From an uncultured Actinomycetes bacterium (GTDB taxonomy: Bacteria; Actinomycetota; Actinomycetes; Nanopelagicales; Nanopelagicaceae), in NCBI GenBank assembly GCA_903850565.1, contig CAINLV010000051.1, positions 16,648 to 80,647 of the forward strand: a stretch of 64,000 nucleotides of DNA, read 5' to 3'. Below the pieces are notes generated by a model. The model did no database searches, was not told the DNA's origin, and worked only from the letters and a program-made list of their open reading frames with translations. Shown here one piece after another: positions 42,409-50,698 of the stretch. A program made the position numbers and the translations under genes. Within the stretch, counting starts at the first letter, position 1, and every line of letters begins with the position of its first letter.

Positions 42409-45288
42409 ATGAGTTCTTTCCAATTTCCCAATAATCCGTTTAACCGACCTAATGCAACTGGAGGACCGGCTAAACGCCGCGGTCCACTTCCATTCACCAT
42501 CCTCACCTTGGTGGTGTTGGCAGTAATTTTGGTGGCATCTAGCGGTTTCTATGCCGATTTACTCTGGTTCCGTTCGGTGAACTTCACCAGTGTCTGGCGC
42601 ACGGTTCTATTTACTAAATCAGAACTCTTTATTGGATTTGGTTTGATTACATCGCTGGTGATTACCGCCAACGTTGTGATTGCCTTCAGGAAGCGCCCGA
42701 TCTACGTACCGATCTCCATCGAAGCCGACAATTTGGAACGCTACCGCGCTCAGCTTGAACCGATTCGTCGTTTTGCAGTTCTTGGTATCGCCGTTGTTCT
42801 CTTTTATTTTGCGGGAACTTCCGGAACTAGATTGTGGGAATCATGGTTGCAATTTAAGAACTCCACACCTTTTGGCACCAAGGATGCGCAGTTTGGTTTA
42901 GATATTTCGTTCTTCGCTTTTAAATTACCGTTCTGGCAATCGCTGATCGGTTGGGCAATTTCCACGATCATCATTTCGATTCTCGCCTCTGCAGTTGTTC
43001 ATTATCTTTACGGTGGAATTCGTCCTCAAGTACAGCATGAACGCACCACGGTGGCTGCTCGAGTCCAGCTCTCCGTTCTGATGGGCGCGCTGGTTCTTCT
43101 CAAGGCTGTTGCTTACTGGTTCGATAGATATTCATTAGCTCTCAAAGAGGGCAAGCTCATCACCGGACTGACCTACACCGATGTGAATGCCGTTCTTCCA
43201 GCTAAGGCAATATTGGCCGGAATCGCTGTTATCTGCGCACTTCTCTTCTTTGCCAATATCATCCGAAAATCTTGGCTCTTGCCAACAGCCGGAGTTGTTC
43301 TTATGGCTTTGTCTTCACTTTTGATCGCCGGTATTTATCCAGCAGCAATTCAACAATTCCAAGTAAAGCCAAGCGAATCTTCAAAAGAGGCGCCATACAT
43401 TCAGAAAAACATTAACGCCACCCGCGCGGCCTACGGAATTGCAGATGCAAAGATTGTTGACTATCAAGCCACCAGCACGACAACTGCTGGCCAATTGACC
43501 AACGATGCGCAAACAATTTCTAACATTCGACTTATGGATCCAAGCCTGCTCTCACCAACATTCCGACAGTTGCAGCAGATCAAGCCTTATTACACCTTCC
43601 CGGATTCATTGGATATTGATCGCTACAAAATAAATGGCGTACAGCGCGACACCGTTGTATCTGTTCGCGAATTAAATATCACCGGAAACCCCAGTCGAAA
43701 CTGGATTAACGACCACTTGGTTTACACACACGGATTTGGCTTTGTTTCGGCATTGAGCAATACCGTTGATGCTGATGGAAAGCCAAATTTCGTTGTTGGA
43801 AATATTCCACCAACCACCGGCCTTGGAAAATTTGAGCCGCGCATTTACTTCGGCGAAAATGTTCCTGACTACTCCATCATCGGTGGCGCCGCTGGTTCCG
43901 CACCAGCTGAACTGGATTATCCAGATGACACCTCTGCCAATGGACAAAAGAACTACACCTATGTCGGTAAAGGTGGAGTCCCAATGGGGAACCTCTTTAC
44001 TCGCTTACTTTTTGCAATCAAGTATCAAGACCAAAAAATTATTCTTTCTAACTTGATTAACTCAAAATCCAAAATCCTTTATGACCGAAATCCACGTGAC
44101 CGGGTTGCAAAAGTTGCCCCTTGGTTAACCCTGGATGGAAACCCATATCCAACCATCGTCGATGGAAAGATCCTGTGGATCGTTGATGGTTACACCACTT
44201 CAGCTGGCTACCCATATTCCAAGAAGACCAACCTCAACGGTGCTACAACAGATGCGCTGACCAATAATTCGCAGTCAGTTACGGCACTTGATAATAAGAA
44301 TGTGAATTACATTCGTAACTCTGTGAAGGCAACAGTTGATGCGTACGATGGCACCGTCACTTTGTATCAATGGGACACCACAGATCCAGTTTTGAAAACC
44401 TGGAGTAAGGCTTTCCCAAATACCGTTCAACCAAAGAGTTCGATGTCGAAGGCGCTTCTTGCGCACATTCGTTATCCAGAAGATCTCTTCAGCGTTCAAC
44501 GAGACATCTTGGGTACCTATCACGTTGAAACCGCTGGTGCTTTTTACGGCGGTCAAGATTTCTGGAAAGTTCCTAGCGATCCATCAACACTTGGCGCCAA
44601 CTCTGGAAATCAACCTCCATACTATTTAACACTTCAAGTGCCTGGCGAAAAGAATGCAGCTTTCTCGCTGACAACTTCCTTTGTTCCTCGCGGTGGGCGT
44701 CAAAACCTGACGGCATTCGCGGTCGTGAATTCTGACTACGGTCCGAACTACGGAAAGATCACGGTTCTGCAATTGCCTCGCTCTACCAACATCTCTGGTC
44801 CATCTCAGGTTGCTTCTAACTTCGAAGCCAAGCCGCAGGTGGCCCAAGCGCTCTCCTTGTTACGACAGGGCGGGTCAGATGTTGTGTTGGGTAACTTGCT
44901 GACACTTCCAGTCGGAGGCGGATTGCTTTACGTGCAGCCGGTCTATGTTCGTGCAACCGCAAACTCGGCATCCTTCCCATTGCTGCAGAAAGTTCTGGTT
45001 TCCTTCGGCGATCAGATTGGTTTCGATGACACTTTGAAGGGTGCATTGGATCAGGTCTTTGGTGGCAACTCTGGAACAACTTCGGTGACCACGGGAACTG
45101 GTACGGGGACTACAACCACTACTGGCAGCTCTTCGCTGAAAGCGGCGCTAGCCAGCGCTCAGGCAGCTATGGCCGATTCTCAGACAGCGCTGAAGGCCGG
45201 CGACTTCACCGCTTATGGCAAAGCACAAGATCGGTTAAAGGCAGCTATCTTGGCGGCCATTAATGCAGAGAACGCGGCAAAGAAGTAA
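42409..45288 (+). CDS. UPF0182 family membrane protein
   Basis: 959-residue conserved actinobacterial membrane protein (equivalent of M. tuberculosis Rv3193c). About seven transmembrane helices lie in the first ~320 residues, starting at residue 28. A large extracytoplasmic domain follows with the family's YFGENVPDYSI, IPTTTGLG-like NIPPTTGLG and YPEDLFSVQRDI motifs. The tail is a Thr/Gly-rich linker (residues ~895-915) and an Ala-rich helix. Function unknown. AGGTAGAG precedes the ATG by eight bases. It is the last gene before the tRNA and the island. Confidence 0.93.
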   Translation: MSSFQFPNNPFNRPNATGGPAKRRGPLPFTILTLVVLAVILVASSGFYADLLWFRSVNFTSVWRTVLFTKSELFIGFGLITSLVITANVVIAFRKRPIYVPISIEADNLERYRAQLEPIRRFAVLGIAVVLFYFAGTSGTRLWESWLQFKNSTPFGTKDAQFGLDISFFAFKLPFWQSLIGWAISTIIISILASAVVHYLYGGIRPQVQHERTTVAARVQLSVLMGALVLLKAVAYWFDRYSLALKEGKLITGLTYTDVNAVLPAKAILAGIAVICALLFFANIIRKSWLLPTAGVVLMALSSLLIAGIYPAAIQQFQVKPSESSKEAPYIQKNINATRAAYGIADAKIVDYQATSTTTAGQLTNDAQTISNIRLMDPSLLSPTFRQLQQIKPYYTFPDSLDIDRYKINGVQRDTVVSVRELNITGNPSRNWINDHLVYTHGFGFVSALSNTVDADGKPNFVVGNIPPTTGLGKFEPRIYFGENVPDYSIIGGAAGSAPAELDYPDDTSANGQKNYTYVGKGGVPMGNLFTRLLFAIKYQDQKIILSNLINSKSKILYDRNPRDRVAKVAPWLTLDGNPYPTIVDGKILWIVDGYTTSAGYPYSKKTNLNGATTDALTNNSQSVTALDNKNVNYIRNSVKATVDAYDGTVTLYQWDTTDPVLKTWSKAFPNTVQPKSSMSKALLAHIRYPEDLFSVQRDILGTYHVETAGAFYGGQDFWKVPSDPSTLGANSGNQPPYYLTLQVPGEKNAAFSLTTSFVPRGGRQNLTAFAVVNSDYGPNYGKITVLQLPRSTNISGPSQVASNFEAKPQVAQALSLLRQGGSDVVLGNLLTLPVGGGLLYVQPVYVRATANSASFPLLQKVLVSFGDQIGFDDTLKGALDQVFGGNSGTTSVTTGTGTGTTTTTGSSSLKAALASAQAAMADSQTALKAGDFTAYGKAQDRLKAAILAAINAENAAKK

Positions 45289-45314
45289 TTCTCGCGCAGT
45301 ACGAAGTCCTCGTT

Positions 45315-45343
45315 TTGGGTTATTGGTGACAATCGCCTAAGAT
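45315..45343 (+). promoter_or_regulatory. Promoter of the initiator tRNA gene
   Basis: TTGGGT (45315-45320), a 17-base spacer and TAAGAT (45338-45343), ending 12 bases before the mature tRNA 5' end. Good fit to a housekeeping sigma promoter. Confidence 0.7.
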
Positions 45344-45355
45344 TGGGACTTCCGA

Positions 45356-45429
45356 CGCGGGGTGGAGCAGCTCGGTAGCTCGCTGGGCTCATAACCCAGA
45401 GGTCATAGGTTCAAATCCTGTCCCCGCTA
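45356..45429 (+). tRNA. Initiator tRNA-fMet (CAT)
   Basis: The cloverleaf folds fully: acceptor CGCGGGG with CCCCGCT (unpaired C1-T72, as in actinobacterial initiators), D arm, anticodon stem CTGGG/CCCAG with CAT, and T arm with TTCAAAT. The three G-C pairs below the anticodon also mark an initiator. The CCA end is not fully encoded (A-C-T follows). Its 3' end is the integration site of the island that begins right after it. Confidence 0.96.
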
Positions 45430-45431
45430 CT
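45415..45431 (+). repeat. Left attachment-site copy inside the tRNA 3' end
   Basis: 17 bases (ATCCTGTCCCCGCTACT) repeated with one mismatch at 54446-54462. The exact crossover cannot be placed by eye. Confidence 0.6.
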
Positions 45432-45774
45432 TTGAATACCGTTCTAGGTTAGGTCAATGGCTTCCAATTTATTTGGGAGCCATTGGCATTTTCATTGAAA
45501 ACAAAGGATTTTTCGATCATTTCTGTTCATTTCTAAAATTCGTGTTGCATGCACTCCGTAGAGAAATATCTTCCTTTTTTTATCTACATTTCTCTCCTTT
45601 TTTATGCACTTCTGATGAAGCAACGAAGTGCGCCTGGGGCAGCCCAAAAAAGCCCGAAATATATGGGTTTTTCGCGTATTCGAGCCTACCCACTGATGCC
45701 AAAGGGCGAGTTCCCGGGGGAGCCGATGGGCCTCATAGCCCAACGAGGGGCACCTTCATGAAAGGCACTTCCCT
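45432..45774. other. Non-coding left end of the island
   Basis: 343 bases with no supported gene. It holds a terminator-like hairpin just after the tRNA, pyrimidine-rich tracts, and a weaker A-run/T-run hairpin around 45646-45672. The stretch up to the HTH gene likely carries its promoter and integrase binding sites, which I cannot place. Confidence 0.4.
45455..45485 (+). terminator. Hairpin terminator after the tRNA, supplied by the island
   Basis: An 11-bp stem with one G-U pair (45455-45465 with 45475-45485), loop AATTTATTT, followed by GCATTTTC. It probably replaces the tRNA terminator that was displaced to 54470. Confidence 0.7.
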
Positions 45775-46209
45775 ATGACTCTTTACATCAATGGCGTAGA
45801 ACACCTCACAATCAAAGAAGCGGCAGAACGCTGCGGTCGACATCATGACACCATCAAGCGCCGCGTTGAACGGCGAGATTTTCCCAATGCTTTCCAAGGG
45901 CAAGACCGTAATCGATCTTGGTTGATACCAACACCTGATTTAGTAGAGGTTGGACTTCTTGAACATTTGCAACGGAGCAATCAAGATTCCAGTGCAATTA
46001 CTCCAATTCCGCAGCAATCAGAGAAACCAAACTTTCTTATACCTACATCCATAAGCGAAGAAATGGGCGTGGGCAGTAATCAAGTGTTTGATCTTGTCCA
46101 ACGATTGGGACAAAAAGATGCAGAACTTGCCGCAGCTCGCGCGTGTGCTGATGAGCGTTTGGCCACGATCACACTTCTTAGTGGTCTAATTGCAGGAGGC
46201 GTTCGCTAA
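45775..46209 (+). CDS. Helix-turn-helix protein, possible excisionase or integrase partner
   Basis: 144 residues. The N-terminal ~60 residues form a MerR/excisionase-like HTH: LTIKEAAERCGRHHDTIKRRVERRDFPNAF, here summarised by IKEAAERCG and HDTIKRRV, followed by RSWLIPTPDL. The C-terminal part is helical and possibly a coiled coil (QKDAELAAARACADERLA). The stop overlaps the integrase ATG (TAATG), so the two are translated together. This position and fold suggest a recombination directionality factor or an integrase-control protein; unproven. Confidence 0.72.
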   Translation: MTLYINGVEHLTIKEAAERCGRHHDTIKRRVERRDFPNAFQGQDRNRSWLIPTPDLVEVGLLEHLQRSNQDSSAITPIPQQSEKPNFLIPTSISEEMGVGSNQVFDLVQRLGQKDAELAAARACADERLATITLLSGLIAGGVR

Positions 46210-48218
46210 TGGGACGCCACCTTACCGGTTCGATTCATCAAACGGAAGCAAAAACGTGGAGAGTGTCCATCCCCGCGCAACGTGGGTCGAAATCCCGAAG
46301 GACTCGAACCTTCGATACGAGAGCACAGGCCAAAGCTTGGCTTAACAGTTCAGTTAAGGAACTCAAAAATGTCGAGAAAACGGATTCAAATGTTTCACCA
46401 AGGAAACCTCAAAAAAGTGCGAACTGCTCTACTGGCGGAACGCTACTCGAGAATGTTTCCAACGATTGGCTCAATCTCCATTTTCGGAGATTGCAAAGGG
46501 CGCAACGCTCGCGAGAGGCATCGGCAACTTTTGCGATCAAGCAGTTTCTTGGGTATGCAAAGAGCCAAGAATGGAAAAGCGGCGCAGATGTAACTTATTC
46601 GGGATTTCTTGAATACTTTGAGCACCTAGCAAATATGAATTCTGCCCCGGATGTAATACATCTCGCCAGCAAATCCTCACGGCCCTTTAAGAATGGACAT
46701 GGCTACGATGGCGATGTTTTAAGAAATAGGTTTCAAGACATCGTACGTATGTTGGACTATGGCCAAGTTAGCGGAAATTGGACGCTAGATTTCAAGCCAA
46801 GCACGGTCACGCTTCCGAATGTCGTCCGTGATATCGAAGGCGATATCAGACGCGCTGTGACGTGGCAAGAATGCGTTCTTATCGCGCAAGAATTGCATGT
46901 TGTCCATCAATTCACCATGTGGCTATTGCGCATCTTCGGACTTCGTATTAGCGAGGCGTACGGAATCCTCGTTCGAGATGTCAACTATCTGGGTGATGAA
47001 ATGACCATCTCCATCAAGAGACAGGGCGGCGGCGGACAATACATTCGAAACGAAAGCCTTGATTGGGAAGAAGTTATTACCCGCGACGAGACAAAGACCC
47101 GGCAGGGACGAAGAGTATTAATCGTTCCCCGATCATTGGTACCCCTGATTGAGAAGATCATCGAAGTTTTCCATACAAACGAAGATGAATCGGTTCAGTA
47201 TGATCATCCATTGATTCCAGGACTTCGAGAGATTAACAAACCAAAGAAGGCGGGATTTGAGCACGCTTTAAAGAATGCCGCTGGGTTTCACCGTATCGAC
47301 CTGAGTTTTGATAATGGCGTTAGCAAGGATTTAGCAACACACGATTTTCGGAAGGCGATAAACACTGACCTCTCCGCTCTGGACGTCTCAGTAGATGCCC
47401 GTAGCGCGTGGTTGGGGCATGCATCAGGAAATACCGTCAATGAACGCTCGTATATCGTGAAAGACAAAGCACTCAGGTTGGAACGACTTGTGGCATCAAA
47501 GATAGATGAGTTGATTGCTTGCGAAGTTCCAAAAGGACTGATGATACCGACGCGCCGGCGATGCACAGAGCGGATCCATAAGGCACTGCATATAGATGCC
47601 CATCACATTGATACTTCGCTGATTGAAGCGGGATGGTTGGTTGATGAAGCCTCCGCTCAAGATGCCTTGCTTGTTGAAGACATTTCGCGTTTAACGGGCT
47701 ATTCCCACAACCAAATCGAACGATGGTTTAGAGATGACTTGCTTGAACGAGTCTACATTCGCAGGCCTGGGTGCAAGGAAAAGGTTGGGGCGAAGTCAGA
47801 GGAAGTATTTCAGTTAGTCGAAGTTTTATCGCAACTAAGCACAATTGATGACTTATCTAAAGAACTCGATCGCCCGTATGAACAAGTGTGGAGGTGGACA
47901 AAAAATCTCAAAATATCTCCAATAGAACGAGGAAGATTGCTGTTCATTGATATGGCAGGACAAGAGAAGTTGCGTGAGAATGCGAAACGAGAAGATTGCA
48001 TCTTAGAAGAAACAATGTCCCTCTCGGAAGTGGCAAAGACTCTAAACTTGAGCAATTCCATGGTGACTCTTCTGTTGAAAAATGGAATTCTATTGGTACA
48101 TCCAGAACAACTTCTTCGCCCAGGCCGTCGTATTTACAGGACGAGCTTGCCAGAGACAGATGTCATTGAGAGAGGTCGTGCCAAGAAGGGGGCAAAGGCC
48201 ACTTCCCACTTGTCATGA
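46209..48218 (+). CDS. int: Tyrosine recombinase/integrase with long C-terminal extension
   Basis: Site-specific recombinase, 669 residues. The N-terminal arm- and core-binding region (residues ~1-190) is followed by the catalytic domain with Arg246 (GLRISEAYG), His378 and Arg381 (HDFRKA), His404 (WLGHAS) and the nucleophile Tyr415 (ERSYIV). All catalytic positions are intact. A further ~240 residues follow, with at least two HTH-like stretches (DISRLTGYSHNQIERWF and TMSLSEVAKTLNLSNSMV, each under 20 residues). Such a tail is unusual for a phage-type integrase. The element at tRNA-fMet is presumably its own. Confidence 0.9.
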   Translation: MGRHLTGSIHQTEAKTWRVSIPAQRGSKSRRTRTFDTRAQAKAWLNSSVKELKNVEKTDSNVSPRKPQKSANCSTGGTLLENVSNDWLNLHFRRLQRAQRSREASATFAIKQFLGYAKSQEWKSGADVTYSGFLEYFEHLANMNSAPDVIHLASKSSRPFKNGHGYDGDVLRNRFQDIVRMLDYGQVSGNWTLDFKPSTVTLPNVVRDIEGDIRRAVTWQECVLIAQELHVVHQFTMWLLRIFGLRISEAYGILVRDVNYLGDEMTISIKRQGGGGQYIRNESLDWEEVITRDETKTRQGRRVLIVPRSLVPLIEKIIEVFHTNEDESVQYDHPLIPGLREINKPKKAGFEHALKNAAGFHRIDLSFDNGVSKDLATHDFRKAINTDLSALDVSVDARSAWLGHASGNTVNERSYIVKDKALRLERLVASKIDELIACEVPKGLMIPTRRRCTERIHKALHIDAHHIDTSLIEAGWLVDEASAQDALLVEDISRLTGYSHNQIERWFRDDLLERVYIRRPGCKEKVGAKSEEVFQLVEVLSQLSTIDDLSKELDRPYEQVWRWTKNLKISPIERGRLLFIDMAGQEKLRENAKREDCILEETMSLSEVAKTLNLSNSMVTLLLKNGILLVHPEQLLRPGRRIYRTSLPETDVIERGRAKKGAKATSHLS

Positions 48219-48453
48219 TCTGAATGTGATTTCACACGCCATCCAGACTTTGTACCGAACCGAATTGAATCACCTATCCCTGAACAACCCCACTAATCGT
48301 TAATACTACCTTTATGGGGTATCGGGATAAGCCGGCACGGTACATCACTTTTCCGAGGAACGCGGCTTATGTGTGCTCCGTGTGAACATGGAAGTTCTCC
48401 ATTCAAATGACACGGAACTGATATAACCCAACCACCATTAGGCATCGCAAGAT

Positions 48454-48510
48454 GGCACTAAATGTCACAGTCACGCGGTAACTTCTGCTCAGTTACTGCC
48501 ATTTAGTACC
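48454..48510. repeat. Nested inverted repeat downstream of the integrase
   Basis: GGCACTAAATG (48454-48464) pairs with CATTTAGTACC (48500-48510) with one mismatch. Between them GTAAC and GTTAC form a second stem. It may be an integrase-tail or HTH-protein binding site or an RNA hairpin. Confidence 0.5.
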
Positions 48511-48599
48511 AGTTAGGAGCGATACAAGTGATACTTCGACCTCTAAAAGGTAAGTTCTCTAGCCTGCGAAGATGGCGAGAGGTGAGCGTGGGCCAGCGT

Positions 48600-48668
48600 A
48601 AATGGCTCTCATCACTTCTCGCCATTTTTCATTCGTTTTTGTTCTCTTGTGCCCCCATTGTGCCCCGG
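48600..48668 (+). repeat. Imperfect ~70-base direct repeat, copy 1
   Basis: Contains the hairpin AAATGGC...GCCATTT, then ATTCGTTTTTGTTCTCTTGTG and a C-rich end (quoted in part: GTTCTCTTGTGCCC). Copy 2 at 49342-49410 keeps the hairpin arms and the GTTCTCTTGTGCCC block while the loop differs. Confidence 0.75.
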
Positions 48669-48760
48669 CTTCCAATGTTTGCCTTGCGCGGGCTTGACCT
48701 TGATCCCACTAATCACTTGACTTCAGGGAACGTCACTTATCCATTGAATTGGAGCAATTC

Positions 48761-49318
48761 ATGTTTAAACGAACACAGTGGGACAACTGGGGCCCTCAGG
48801 GCTATGAGATCATCACTGCGAGCCGTGAAATTTACAATTCAGTGGCGGCCAAAATCGACGCCCACACACCGCCCACGATTGAAGTCGTCGAAAATGAAGT
48901 CTCCGCGCTGGAGAGGCTAGATAATGAACGTCTCGCATATCAGAAACAATGGGCGGCTATTGCAGGTGAAGACTCAAGGCATGCGGGCGCTTACATGCTT
49001 CTCTCTGGTGGGGCGTTTATATTGCAGCAAAGCATTCCCTTACTATGGGCTTCACATATTATCTTGACGAAAATTCCTGGTGACGAACTGGGTTTAGCCG
49101 GAGACAAACTCGCAAGGGCCCTACTTGAAAATGTTATGGGCAATGCAAATGCAATGTTTCACGGAAGTCGAGGAGTAATGTTCCAGGCGCAAGGACTCCA
49201 ATGGTTTTCTACTCACTTTCCCTTAGTGACCTCTAACTCTGTATTCAATGAGACGATCAAACGAGCGGGTGACTTCGGTGGAATGCCGAAAGACTGGCTT
49301 GGATTCGTTAATACTTAA
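48761..49318 (+). CDS. Island hypothetical protein
   Basis: 185 residues, start ATG 48761 with GGAG six bases upstream. The sequence begins MFKRTQWDNWGPQGYE. A charged, probably helical middle (VVENEVSALERLDNERLAYQ) is followed by a more hydrophobic half (AGAYMLLSGGAFILQ; PLLWASHIILT). No signal peptide and no family that I recognise. It is flanked on both sides by copies of a ~70-base hairpin-bearing repeat. Could be a phage- or element-related accessory protein. Confidence 0.62.
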   Translation: MFKRTQWDNWGPQGYEIITASREIYNSVAAKIDAHTPPTIEVVENEVSALERLDNERLAYQKQWAAIAGEDSRHAGAYMLLSGGAFILQQSIPLLWASHIILTKIPGDELGLAGDKLARALLENVMGNANAMFHGSRGVMFQAQGLQWFSTHFPLVTSNSVFNETIKRAGDFGGMPKDWLGFVNT

Positions 49319-49341
49319 AATTCCCAATGGTGGGTTAGCCC

Positions 49342-49410
49342 AAATGGCTCGCACCGCGTTTCGCCATTTTGATTCGTTTATGTTCTCTTGTGCCCGACTG
49401 TGCTCCGAGG
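49342..49410 (+). repeat. Imperfect ~70-base direct repeat, copy 2
   Basis: Matches copy 1 (48600-48668) with a one-base length difference; the arms AAATGGC and GCCATTT and the block GTTCTCTTGTGCCC are conserved. It lies between the hypothetical gene and the convergent next gene. Confidence 0.75.
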
Positions 49411-49416
49411 TCTACA

Positions 49417-50373
49417 TCAACCGAAAGGTTGTGCAGACCTGGCGTCGTTGCACGCGCGAACAACAAGCGGAGAAATCCGAGTCCTGAGACTCGTGATTTC
49501 TTCTTGGTTATGTTTGCTCTGGCTTTGGAAATACTTAACACGAAGAACATAAACAAAACTGGACAATTCCTTCATCTTTCCAATTTCAGATGCGTCTGAG
49601 GGTAGCGGAGAGGCATCATGCGCCCATCCCGACGCCATAACTGCCTGATCAAGATTCTTGGCCAACAATAGAAGTTGGTTACTCATAGCATTCACTCCAG
49701 CGTCGCCACGATTGATACTTGCTAAAACTTCTATGGCTCTACCCGAGTCGCTCTTCAGCCCACATATAGCACCGTCGGCAATGGCTCGGGTAATCAAATG
49801 CAATTCTTTGGACTTTTCGTCATGAGAAGGAGTTGGCGTGGGCGTCGGCACTAATGTCGGAGAAGCGCAGTCATTTGCTCCCAGCGCAATGACAATCCGG
49901 GGCAAACTTTGGAAATACGTCTGATTTTCTTGGTACTTTCCCTTTTCTAATTGCAGGAGCCGTCTTTTCAATTCCGAATCTAATGCCAATACTTTGCTCT
50001 CCAATGCCAAATGACTGGCGCTCGTCGAATCTCTCTTAGACGATGCTGAATCACCTTGAATATCAAGCGATGCAATCTCGATAGATATAGATAGGTTCAT
50101 TACATCAACTTGCAAATCCTGCTCGAGCAACGTCCCTGCCTGTATCCTCGAAATATCATGAACCAACCCTTCGGCGACACCTACGGAGTTACACAAATCT
50201 GACTTGAAATTCGTCAACGCAGTGTCACCCAGGCTAGTTTGAATTTTCTTTAAAAGAAGTTGCTCTCGGGCAGTTTGTTTGCTTTCATCAACTTTTGCTT
50301 GATGACTAGGCCAAAACCACACGATCGCAACCGCAACAACCGCTACAGTCACCTGTATAGGTCGTTTATTCAT
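49417..50373 (-). CDS. Island hypothetical membrane-anchored or secreted protein
   Basis: 318 residues. Residues ~6-22 are a hydrophobic N-terminal segment (VTVAVVAVAIVWFW), either a signal or an anchor. Two helical regions with regularly spaced Leu and charged residues are joined by a Pro/Thr linker (PTLVPTPTPTPS, ~residue 185). Four cysteines are scattered through the presumed outer part. No family recognised. Transcribed towards the hypothetical gene at 48761-49318. Confidence 0.55.
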   Translation of the reverse strand: MNKRPIQVTVAVVAVAIVWFWPSHQAKVDESKQTAREQLLLKKIQTSLGDTALTNFKSDLCNSVGVAEGLVHDISRIQAGTLLEQDLQVDVMNLSISIEIASLDIQGDSASSKRDSTSASHLALESKVLALDSELKRRLLQLEKGKYQENQTYFQSLPRIVIALGANDCASPTLVPTPTPTPSHDEKSKELHLITRAIADGAICGLKSDSGRAIEVLASINRGDAGVNAMSNQLLLLAKNLDQAVMASGWAHDASPLPSDASEIGKMKELSSFVYVLRVKYFQSQSKHNQEEITSLRTRISPLVVRACNDARSAQPFG

Positions 50374-50698
50374 CAGTAGGTTGCCTCATTTCAAATGAAT
50401 TAACGAAAGACTACCTTGATACCGATAAGTCCTGATAGTGCCGACTAGGTTTCTAGAGCAGAAAATGCGCTTCTTGCCGATTCGTCGCTCTTCGGCATCA
50501 AATTCGTATAAATTCTCAAAGTGAATACGGGATCAGGGTGACCTAAATAAGTCGGGACCGCATTAGTGTTCTCGCCATGATTGAGACAGGACGAAGCACA
50601 AAGGTGCCGAGAAGGCAATGGATACCCAAATGTTGCTAAACTCGGTACTTTTGTCTCTCTTTGAGGTCAAGGTTTTGTCGCTCGGGATTGGAACATAA
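50374..50698. other. Intergenic island stretch of 325 bases
   Basis: Lies between the divergent secreted-protein and J-domain genes and must hold both promoters. One small hairpin is visible, TGCCGA (50475-50480) with TCGGCA (50492-50497). I see no further gene. Confidence 0.4.

Larger units (their letters stand above)
48219..48760. other. Non-coding island stretch of about 540 bases
   Basis: Between the integrase and the next gene. It contains a nested inverted repeat (48454-48510), the first copy of a ~70-base repeat (48600-48668), and several C-rich runs. A frame from 48528 through the start of the next gene is open but overlaps it in a worse reading frame and is not supported. Confidence 0.4.

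Noticed and set aside
45473..45778. Open frames across the left end of the island on both strands
   Set aside because: They overlap each other and the terminator hairpin and lack ribosome sites and recognisable sequence.
48528..48920. 130-codon frame starting before the island hypothetical gene
   Set aside because: It is Arg/Ser/Pro-rich, passes through the repeat hairpin and overlaps the better-supported 48761 gene in another frame.
48600..49410. The two repeats as integron attC sites
   Set aside because: No core-site pair of the GTTRRRY type in the right place and no integron-type integrase; the integrase here is phage-like.
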